Positions 55,258-64,000 of a stretch of 64,000 nt of DNA are shown in pieces. Within the stretch, counting starts at the first letter, position 1. Every line of letters starts with the position of its first letter. The notes under the pieces were generated by a model. The model was not told where the DNA came from. It did not search any database and was given only the letters and a program-made list of their open reading frames with translations. The translations under genes were made by a program, and so were the position numbers. The stretch comes from Anagrus nilaparvatae (lineage: Eukaryota > Arthropoda > Insecta > Hymenoptera > Mymaridae), in assembly GCA_022575985.1 (NCBI GenBank), contig JAKSXM010000272.1, positions 4,650,001 to 4,714,000 on the forward strand, given 5' to 3'.

Positions 55258-57400
55258 ATTTATTGAATTATTGGGTTTATTGATTGAAACAACAGTATTG
55301 AATTTAGCAGAAACTATACTTCACTTTAATTTTTTTTTCTAAAACAATCCTGTTTTATAGAAATGTTGTAATTGCAATTGTTTTTATGCAATAATAACAT
55401 TAAATTATTAGTATTGAATTTAGCAAAATATACCCAACTTAAATGTTTTCGAATATTGTCCGGTTTTATAGAAATCTTGTAATTTCAAATATTTTTATGC
55501 AATGATAGCATTGAAATATATGTATTAAATTTAGCAAAATATACCCCGCTTTCAATTTTTTCGAATAATAGCCTGTTTTTTAGAACAGTTGTAATTTCAA
55601 TTGCATTGAAATATTAGTAATTAATTTAACAGAAACTATACCTCACTTTAGTTTTATTTCGATAAGTGTCCTTTTTTATAGAAAAGTTGTAATTTCAATC
55701 GTTTTCATGCAATAATAGTATTGATATATTATAGTATTGAATTTATCAAAATATACCCAACTTAAATGTTTTTGAATTCCGTCGTGTTTTATAGAAATGT
55801 TGTAATTTCAAATGTTTTTATGCAATGATAGCATTGAAATATCAGTATTGAATTTAACAGAAATTATACTCCTCTTTAATATTTTTTTCGTTAACAACTT
55901 AAAAAGATAAACTCATATTGATTGTCCACAATTTGAAAAACATCTAAAAATTTTAATATATATTGTCGGGTGTTTTATATAAGAAAGAGGTTAAATAATT
56001 TCATTATATAAGGAAATGGATATCGCCTGTATTAAACATGAAAAAATAAAAATTTCGATAACATATATCGTATAGATAAATTTAAATTGATAGTACACAA
56101 TTTAAAAAACTTCTAAAAATTTTAATATATTTTGTCGGATGTATCATAGCAGAAACTTTACGCTATTCTATATTTTTTTCGAATAGTGTCCTCTTTTATA
56201 TAAAAGTTGGAATTTTAAATATTTTTATGCAATGATAGCATTAAAATTTTTTTATTGACTTTATCACAAACTATCCATTATTTAATATTTTTTTATAATA
56301 GTGTCCTGTTTTATATGAAAATTGTATTTTTAAATATTTTTATGCAATTATTGCATTGATATTATTATTGACTTTAGCAGGAACTGTACGCCATTCTAAA
56401 TTTTTTTTTAATAGTCTCCTGTTTTATACAAAAGTTGGATTTTTAAATATTTCTATGCAATGATTGCATTGAAATATTTTTGTAATTCCAAATATTTTTA
56501 TGCAATGATAGCATTGCAATATTTTTATTGACTTTAGCAGAAACTATACGCTATTTAAAATTTTTTTTGATTAGTTTCCTCTTTCATATAAAAGTTGTAA
56601 TTGCAAATATTTTTATGCAATGATAGCATTGCAATATTTTTATTGACTTTAGCAGAAACTATACGCTATTTTAAATTTTTTTCGATTAGTTTCCTGTTTT
56701 ATATAAAAGTTGGAATTTCAAATATTTTTATGCAATGATAGCATTTAAATTTTTTGTTTGATTTTTGCTGAAACTGTGCATCATTTTAAATTTTATTCTA
56801 ATAGTCCCCTGTTTTATAGAAAAGTTGGAATTTCAATTATGTTTATGCAATGATAGCATTGAAATTTTTTTATTGACTTTAGCAGAAACTATACGCCATT
56901 ATAAATTTTTTTTAATAGTCAAACATTTTTATGCAGTGATTGAATTGAAATATTTTTGTAATTTCAAATATTTTTTACAAGATAGCATTAAAATTTTTTT
57001 TTTGATTTTAGCTGAAACTGTACATCATTTAAAATTTTTTTCTAATAGTATCCTGTTTTATTTAAAAGTTGGAATTTTAAATATTTTTATGCAATGATTG
57101 CATTGAAATATTTTTGTAGTTTCAACAATTTTTATGCAATGATAGCATTGAATTTTTTTTATTGACTTTAGCAGAAATTACACGCCATTCTAAATTTTTT
57201 TCTAATAGTCTCCTGTTTTATACGAAAAGTTGTAATTTTAACTATTTTTATGCAATGAGAGCATTGTAATTTTTTTATTGACTTTAGTCGAAACTATACG
57301 CCATTTAAAATTTTTTCTTATAGTCTCCTGTTTTATTTAAAAGTTGGAATTTCAAATATTTAAATGCAATGATTGCATTGAAATATTTTTGTAATTTCAA
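55258..57400 (+). repeat. Tandem array, about 110-125 bp, about 16 units
   Basis: Core phrases in each unit are TTTTTATGCAATGATAGCAT, TTATTGACTTTAGCAGAAAC, TATACGCCATT, TCCTGTTTTATA and AAAGTTGGAATTTCAAATA. Units are about 110-125 bp with some shorter ones. The array is interrupted at about 55900-56150 by units of the other array family in reverse. A single extra unit lies at 60768-60870. The 110-codon frame at 56765 spans units and is not a gene. Confidence 0.88.
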
Positions 57401-57403
57401 ATA

Positions 57404-57840
57404 CTAGAAACAACTGCGCTTCGCGCAGAGAATGACTGCCTTTTATTCATTATCAAACAATTATTTATTAAAAATATTTTAAATTACTATTTGAAAACAG
57501 ATAAAATATTGTAAATGATAAATTCTAATTTAATAAATTACCCTAATTTTTTGCGGTGACATTTAATTATTGTATTCAATAATTTCATTTACCTAGTAAA
57601 AGTATAAAACTAATTAATTTTTGTCCAAAAAATAAGTTATAATTATTTGAAATTGGATTCTTTTAAATGAACTTTTGCACACAAAAAAACAAATTTAATT
57701 GTTTAAACCATTTGAACTAAAAATTGGTATGGAAACTTATCATTATAGTTGAACTTTTGAGAAAAAATAGTTAGGACCCATTTCTGAGACCCTTCATTTC
57801 AACTTGAGCCCGATTGGCGTGGAATCCCTCATATAGTTGT
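57404..57840 (-). mobile_element. Helitron, minus strand (3' end clear)
   Basis: On the minus strand the hairpin CTGCGCGAAGCGCAG (57428-57414) is followed by TTGTTT and CTAG (57407-57404), then T, a textbook Helitron 3' terminus. It is inserted into the tandem array between A and T. The 5' limit is uncertain; the GC-richer patch CGCCAATCGGGCTCAAG near 57805-57825 is probably near it. Non-coding. Confidence 0.65.
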
Positions 57841-57877
57841 TTTTAATTTATTTTTTTGTTATTTATATTTAAAAACT

Positions 57878-58206
57878 TACAACTGGTCTGTGTTCTTACA
57901 CAACCAACGATCATCGAACAGATTCTCTTATAACAGTCTTAACGTATACTCCCTAATTATTATAAGTCCTAAAACAAAAATTACAATAAATCCCGAAATA
58001 TAAATTATCCTAAGTCCATAAACCTATAAAGTATTCTAAGTATTTGTTCTTATCAGGCCCTGACTCCCTCTTTAAATTATTCTAAGTCCCTAAATCGAAA
58101 ATATTTTAAGTCCATTTCACTTCTCTCCCTAAAAACATCAATATTTCGACCCGTCCTGCCGAGTTGGACTTTTTCAAATACTTTATCCAATGAACATGTT
58201 CCATAT
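57878..58206 (+). mobile_element. CATGTTCC-family element, minimal copy
   Basis: The left end (ACTGGTCTGTGTTCTTACAC, then AACCAACGATCATCGAACA) and right end (TTTATCCAATGAACATGTTC) match the other copies. It has no minisatellite and only traces of the C-unit (CCCTAAAAACATCAATATTT). It may show what the element looks like without expansion. Confidence 0.7.
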
Positions 58207-58273
58207 TAATAAATTGATGTGATAAAAGTGTATAAGAGTAGTTAAACGAAATTAGTAAATTCAGAAAAAATAG

Positions 58274-59690
58274 CTTTCTCCAGGGTAATTCCATGGATAA
58301 ATAGCACAAAATGGAACGCGAGGTCTCAGAATTAGAAACTTTTATTTTTATTCGAATAAACTACTTAAAATTAGATGATTCACCAAATCTGAAGGTTTTT
58401 TATGGATTTTTAAGAGAGTTATGCTGTTCTAAAGTTTTTTGGTAAAATTGCTCTCCTCAGCCACCATTTTTGAAAGTTCCGTAAAAAAGCTCCGGAAAAC
58501 GTTAAAAAATTTCGGCCTCAAATTTGACAACTTTAAGTGAAAATAGCCGAAAGGCTTCCCACTGAAAAAAAAATTTTTTCTTCTGGAATTTTTCCAAAAG
58601 TTCATATATATCATAGAAAAAATTTTCCTGAGGGTAATTTTTGATATAAGAGAGTAATGCTGATTTTAGTTAATTTTTCAATTTTCTCAATTTCGACTTG
58701 TTAGTTATCTTGCTAATTTTCCGCTTAGTCACGTGACCAAATGAAAATCTGACAAAAAAATTGAATTCTGCAGGAAATTTTATAAGGGTATAGTAATTTT
58801 GGTAGCTTTAGAATGATACATCTCAATTTGACAAAATAATTAAAATTGATTATAGAAATTTAATCAAAATGAATAATTTTAAAATGGGATTTTCTTGATT
58901 TTTTTAAATTTTTAGCCTAAAAATCATGAAAAATCTAAAAATAAAAGTACTTCTTTTGGGGAAAAAAAAATTAGTTTTACTAATAATTAAAAGTAAGTTT
59001 TTTTCTAAGTTTAGAGTTTATTTTTCATCGAAATGTCTATAAATGATTAAAAAAGTACACAAAAATCAATAAAATCACATTTTCAATTTTCATTTTTTCT
59101 ATATTTTTAAAATCAATTTTATTTATTTTGTCAAATTGAGATGTATCATTCTAAGGCTACCAAAATTACTATACAATTTCCTGCAGAATTCAATTTTTTT
59201 GTCAGATCAGCATTACTCTCTTATATCAAAAATTACCCTCAGGAAAATTTTTTCTATGATATATATGAACTTTTGGAAAAATTTCAGAAGAAAAAATTTT
59301 TTTTCAGTGGGAAGCCTTTCGGCTATTTGCACTTAAAGTTGACAAATTTGGGGCAGAAATTTGAATTTTCCCGCGAATGGACACATCATGGAAAAAATCT
59401 GACTGAAAATTCGAATTCCTCATCAAATTATACATCGAAAATCTTTTTTTTTTTAATTTTTTAACGTTTTCCGGAGCTTTTTTACGGAACTTTCAAAAAT
59501 GGTGGCTGAGGAGAGCAATTTTACCAAAAAACTTTAGAACAGCATAACTCTCTTAAAAATCCATAAAAAACCATCAGATTTGGTGAATCATCTAATTTTA
59601 AGTAGTTTTTTCGAATAAAAATAAAAGTTTTTAATTCTGAGACCTCGCGTTCCATTTTTTGCTATTTTTCCATGGAATTACCCTCCAGTA
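58274..59690. mobile_element. Foldback element with about 550-bp arms
   Basis: 58274-58870 and about 59110-59690 are inverted (GTAATTCCATGGATAAATAG against CTATTTTTCCATGGAATTAC; TTTCTGCAGG-type and AATGATACATCTCAATTTGA against TCAAATTGAGATGTATCATT). The short frames 58429-58614 and 59136-59464 are translations of the same arm on opposite strands. No transposase. Confidence 0.85.
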
Positions 59691-59852
59691 AATAAAATTT
59701 ACTTGATCAGTAAAAGAGCTACTTCACAGTTATCAGAGAAGTCTATTAAAGATAATTAATCTTATCAAATTAGAGATTGACCACGAAAATTGTTGAATAA
59801 AAATTACTCATACATGCTCAAGTAAAAAATATTCTAAACCGCGAAATAATTT

Positions 59853-60240
59853 AATGGTTCCTGGAAGAGGTAAACAAATTTTTATTAATGATTTGTTTGT
59901 ATGTGAGTGCATTTTGAGACGCTCAGATGCTAAAAAACCAATTTTTAAAAAAGTCCTTATTGTGTGTATTTTTGGGGATCTTATTGCGGATTAAAACAAA
60001 ATTTTAGCCTTTTTTTATTCCTAATTTTTTCTATAAGCTAATTTTATTATAACTCGGTTTTTCGTATCCGATACCTAAAATTTTGAAAATTTTAGTCTTA
60101 TCATTTTTATAGACAAAAAATACAAAAATAATATCCCTTTCTTTTTCTACGAGAGTTCTAATTTTAGGAAATTTGTTAAAACCATAGAAGTTAAGGTTAA
60201 AACATTACTTATTTTTTTCTTTTTGTTCGTGCAATACATT
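59853..60240 (+). mobile_element. GGTTCCTCA-family repeat, copy 5 (decayed)
   Basis: GGTTCCTGGAAGAGG, a short TG run (59898-59910), AAAAAACCAATTTTTAAAAA and CGAGAGTTCTAATTTTAGG follow the family order. The similarity fades by about 60240. The far end is not visible. Confidence 0.5.
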
Positions 60241-60767
60241 TTAAACCAATTCAGCTATTGAAAGATAAATAATTAATTATCTTTCGAGTATCATAACCTA
60301 TATAGTACCAATAACTTGGTGACTTATTAATTCTATTTAAAAACGGTTTTTTAATGTGCCTCATAAATAAATATAGGTACCTAATTTAATTTTTATATTT
60401 TATACAAACTATTTTATTTGGTATAATAAATTTAAAAGAATCTGATTTTTTAGCTTTTTTTAATTAACCGCACATTTTTGGTATAAAAAAAAAGTTTTAT
60501 TATTAAAACATTTAAAAATTATTTTTGGTATTTATACTAAAACATATATGACTAAAAATTTTGAGGTTTTATATTTAAAATTTTGTTTTTATCGCAATAT
60601 TCATGCTATAACCTATAACTTCATAAATTTATATAAATAAATTTTCAAATTTAAAATAAAAACATTTGAGCAATGAATTTTTATTAACCAATCAGGAGAG
60701 GTTTTTAGCTATAACAATGTACATAGTTACTGTATCGAAGACATGTACTTTTTAGGATAGGATTTTT
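60241..60767. other. AT-rich DNA, no gene seen
   Basis: Nothing recognised apart from general AT-richness. Confidence 0.5.
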
Positions 60768-60899
60768 ATGCAATAATAGCATTGAAATTTTTTTATTGAC
60801 TTTAGCAGAAATTATACACCATCCTAAATTTTTTTTAATAGTCTTCTGTTTTATGAAAAAAATTTTTTAAATTAAAAAAATTCACTTTTTAGATATATT

Positions 60900-61740
60900 T
60901 TTAAAAATAATTAATTATTTTTACATACTGAAATTCATATTGGTTGTCTAGAATCTGATAAAATTATTAAAATATCAATTTATACTGTTAGCAGTTTTAC
61001 GTATCAAAGAAAGAAAATAATAAAATATAGATATCGGCTGTTCCAAGTATAAAGAAAAAAATAAAAAAATTTCATTCCGTTGTTACATATATATTTGTCG
61101 TTTATAATATGAAAAATTCAGAAATATTTATCTTATAATTTCGGTGCTTCTATATTGTTAGGTAATTCCTATTGAAAAAAGAAAAAAGTAATTTAGATGT
61201 CAGCAGTCTTAGTTATAAAAAAATAAAAAAAAAATATTTTAGATGGCTGTTCTATGTATGAAAATATAAAAAAAAAATAATAATTTAGATGTCGGCAGTC
61301 TTAGTTTTGAAAATTTGAAAAAAAATTAATAATTTAGATGTCGGCATTTTTAGTTATGAGAAAATAAAAAAAAATATTTTAGATTTCGGCTGTCCTAGTT
61401 ATGAAAAAATAAAAAAAAATAATTTTAGATGTCGGCTGTCCTATGTATGAGAATATAAAAATAAATAATAATTTAGATTTCGGCTTTTTTAGTTATAAAA
61501 AAAAAAAATAATTTGGATGTCGGCATTTTTAGTTATGAAAAAATAAAAAAAAATAATTTGGATGTCGGCAGTCTTAGTTATGAAAAAATCGAAAAAAAAA
61601 TGATAATTTAGATGTCGGCAGTCTTATTTATGGAAAAATCGAAAAAAAAAATATTTTAGATGTCGGCTGTCCTAGTTATGAGAAAATAAAAAAAAAATAT
61701 TTTAGATGTCGGCTGTCCTATGCATGAAAAAATTAAAAAA
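60900..61740 (-). repeat. Tandem array, about 58-bp units
   Basis: The unit ATTTTAGATGTCGGCTGTCC, TAGTTATGAAAAAATAAAAA is repeated about a dozen times from 61180 to 61740, with longer related units from 60900. It is the reverse complement of phrases in the 54475-54965 array (AGGACTGCCGATATCTAT). Alternation of CGGCTGTCC and CGGCAGTC units suggests a higher-order repeat. Confidence 0.85.
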
Positions 61741-62040
61741 AAAATTGGTTCTAAGTAGTTTTTTTGCTATTTCTCTTCAATGAATGCATTAAATAAAAAA
61801 CCAAACAAAGTTCCTTTACAAAATCGTTTATTAAATAGAATGCAATTGGGTTTTTACATTTTGATACAATTCATTTTAAAATATGAAGTGATGAAAATTA
61901 CCACTTTTTACTTTTTTAAATTTTCAACTTCTTAGCTTTAAACAGTTGTAACTCGAAACGGTGAGCTCTAATTAAAAAAAAAGAAAACGTCAAATTGATA
62001 GCATTTTTTCCAAGGAATAATTTGCACTAGAGTTTATCTT

Positions 62041-62806
62041 AAAATATCTCTTAGATCCTGAGAAAAAACAGTTTAGTGAAAAAAAAAATATAATTTTTTA
62101 CCTTTTCGATCACTAACTTCTGAGATTGATTTCTCGAAATCATTTAATTATTTTTTAAAAATAAAAAAATCGGTTGGGGGTATTTCTTCAAGGATTAATT
62201 TAAAACCAATTTCATGTATTTTCGTCCATACAATTCTTCATAAATGGATATTGAGTAAAATCGAAAATAATAAAATTTTTCAATTATTTCATTTTAATAT
62301 ATATAGGATTATACATATTTATATACAAATTTTTGTTTTCTTTTTTTTTAAATAAACTCATAAACTTTAAGCTCTTAATTATTATTTTGTATTTTTATGG
62401 CTTGATTGATGATAAAGGCATTATTCAATGCAGCTCTTCCCGAATTTTAATTTATAATGTTAATTTATCGGAGTTAAGAAAATCTAATAATTTTTTATTA
62501 TTTGATGAAATAGTATTTTGGAAAGCTGACAGATGTTTTGATTTTATGATTAATTTACTAGTTTATAACTTTTCCAAAAATAATAAATTAATTTAAGAAT
62601 AAATTAATTTTTTTTTTTTTTAATTTAAGGCCCCCTTTTCAAAAAATAAAATTCGTAATGCACTTTTTTTTTATTTCATTTTCTTGCTTAAAAACATTTC
62701 AAGAGTGTGTAAAAAAATTTTCAAGCAAAAAAAAATATATGGGTGGTTCCAGTACTTTTCGTACAGATTAGGGCGCACTCATGTCACCGATTGAGCTCAA
62801 ATTTTA
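62041..62806. other. AT-rich DNA, no assignable gene
   Basis: Contains an 87-codon forward frame (62333-62596) starting MFSFFLNKLINFKLL. The start is hydrophobic, but I recognise no domain, promoter or splice context. Treated as a chance frame. Confidence 0.5.
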
Positions 62807-63640
62807 GGGAATAGTTTGGGGTTACAAAAAAGTCACTCAGCCAAAATTTTAGCCCTCTAGCACCTCATGGGGCCGAAATATGGCCGTTTAAAGGTCCAAA
62901 AATAGGCTAATTTAGCTCTTTTTTAAAATTACGCCATTCCCTTAAATTTACTTAAAATTTCATCTTACTGGTCATATTTTAACCGCTAAAAAATCTACAT
63001 TTTGTAAAAAATTTTTTAGCCAATTCCATGGAGTCAACTTTTTTTTGGCATTGATAAACGTAAAATGAATTTTATTAAAAAAGCTGATTTTCAAAATAAT
63101 ACCGTGGCTTAAGATCAACTCAAAAATACTTCTGATTGGTTGCAATTTTTTTGTCTACTCAAGACCTTTCAAATGCGACCCTAAAATTTAAAATCGGTGG
63201 ATTTAAACCGGAGATATTTTGATTTTAGCGGCGGCTGTTTTTGAAAAATGCGTTTTTTTGACATTTTTCGCCACCTGGCATTTTTTTCTAAGAGCTTTAA
63301 AATGTCTGAAACTTTCAGGAATATAAGTTCAATATATGTACTACAAATTTCATAAAAATTTTCTTTGCTTATTTGCCTTTAAAGCCCTTTTTTGACTCAT
63401 TCAAATTCAACCTTTCCATTTTCCGGAATTTTCCATTTTCCGGCTTTTCCTGTAATCTAATGAAAATTCTGACTCGATTTTTGGATTCCTCGGGAAATTA
63501 CTATAGACCCTCTTTTTTTAGTAATTTTGAACATCTCTGTGATGCTGTATAAAAAAAAGAAAAAAGAATTTGCATAAAAATAAAAATAAATTTAAATTTA
63601 TAAAATTGACAAACAAAAAAAATTTCAATTTTATTTTTAT
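62807..63640 (+). repeat. Long interspersed repeat, copy 2
   Basis: A near-identical copy of 50249-51060, with only a few substitutions and indels noticed (for example an extra GATTTTA near 63222). At the right end the loop sequence (TTTAAATTTATAAAATTGAC) is in the opposite orientation to copy 1. The second palindrome arm seen in copy 1 is absent here. Confidence 0.85.
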
Positions 63641-63780
63641 TTTACTTCACTTTAATCAACATTAAAGTGAAGGTTTAATTAAAATAAGTGTGTAAATTGA
63701 TATATTTATTACGTAATATATATTAAATTAGTTAAATAATAAAATATAATCATTACTCCAGGCAACACACGACGGAGGGG

Positions 63781-64000
63781 GGGGGGTTGTAGAGGTTTTT
63801 TGGGTCGCTGAATACCAAAATCGGGGTAATTTCGTAAAGAAATGGGGGATTCACCCTTAAATTTGCAAAAACTACCCCCAAAAAGGGTTTTATTTTACAT
63901 AATTTCACTTTCAGCGCTCAGATTTGCACCATACGGGTTTTTGGGGTCGCTAATCAAGAATTTCGACTTCATTTTCATAAATAATTCAAATTTAACCCCT
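63781..64000. repeat. Repeat-like end segment
   Basis: After a G10 run, phrases such as GTTTTTTGGGTCGCTGAATA and CGGGTTTTTGGGGTCGCTAA recur twice about 135 bp apart. They resemble the units at 31004-31520 and 32560-32640. It may be the beginning of another tandem array cut by the window edge. Confidence 0.4.

Larger units (their letters stand above)
54965..62040. mobile_element. Putative giant foldback element, about 7 kb
   Basis: About 290 bp at 54970-55255 recurs inverted at 61745-62040 (CCTTGGAAAAAATGCTATAG against TAGCATTTTTTCCAAGG; AAAGCTAAGAAGT against ACTTCTTAGCTTT; CATCACTTCATAT against ATATGAAGTGATG). Between these arms are a tandem array (55258-57400), a segment with a Helitron end and three other repeats (57404-60760), one more array unit (60768-60870), and a second tandem array (60900-61740). 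This layout fits one FB-like element with repeat-filled arms and later insertions, but chance association of modules cannot be excluded. Confidence 0.6.

Noticed and set aside
56765..57097. 110-codon frame in the 55-57 kb array
   Set aside because: The protein repeats with the DNA units; it is a shadow of the tandem array.
62333..62596. 87-codon frame with hydrophobic start
   Set aside because: No homology recognised, no splice or promoter context, and AT-driven amino acid composition.

Overview
The window looks like nuclear DNA of an arthropod, most likely an insect. It is very AT-rich, has eukaryotic splice sites, and is filled with relics of R1-type and CR1/Jockey-group LINEs, BEL/Pao and other LTR elements, Penelope-like elements, a Polinton/Maverick integrase, Helitrons, tRNA-derived SINE-like repeats and many foldback elements. 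I see no bacterial or viral gene organisation. All comparisons here were made by eye, with no alignment or database search.

The only host gene I recognise runs on the minus strand. Two short exons (47607-47674 and 30121-30226) have consensus splice sites and compatible phase. Together they encode part of the N-terminal FH3 region of an FHOD-type formin (Fhos in Drosophila, FHOD1/FHOD3 in vertebrates), an actin-assembly factor. The window therefore lies in the large introns of this gene: about 16 kb upstream of the first exon, 17.4 kb between the exons, and 30 kb downstream. A third exon-like segment (31960-32038) would break the reading frame if included, so it may be a regulated (poison or alternative terminal) exon or a false positive.

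Region by region. 1-8.3 kb: foldback elements, two copies of a GGTTCCTCA-ended family, a SINE-like repeat and a 130-bp tandem array. 8.5-10.4 kb: an inverted-repeat block carrying a 25-bp minisatellite and poly-C arrays. 11.5-13.2 kb: an internally deleted R1-like LINE. 13.4-17.3 kb: a nested head-to-tail Helitron array with a solo LTR. 17.9-22.1 kb: a 108-bp perfect inverted repeat enclosing a BEL/Pao remnant. 22.3-29.5 kb: four large foldback or TIR elements. 30-33.7 kb: an FHOD exon, the candidate exon, and small arrays. 34-39.4 kb: small elements and a broken CR1-group LINE. 41.1-47.4 kb: a broken R1-like LINE split by a solo LTR, then Polinton and Penelope-like pieces and a MITE. 47.6 kb: an FHOD exon. 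47.8-64 kb: palindromic tandem arrays, including a foldback structure of about 7 kb.

No mobile element looks autonomous: every recognised coding piece is truncated, frameshifted or missing key residues. The recurring theme is inverted repeats whose arms are themselves tandem arrays of 100-180 bp units. This resembles foldback (FB) elements, but I cannot assign these to a described family. Stretches not listed are AT-rich DNA in which I see no gene.
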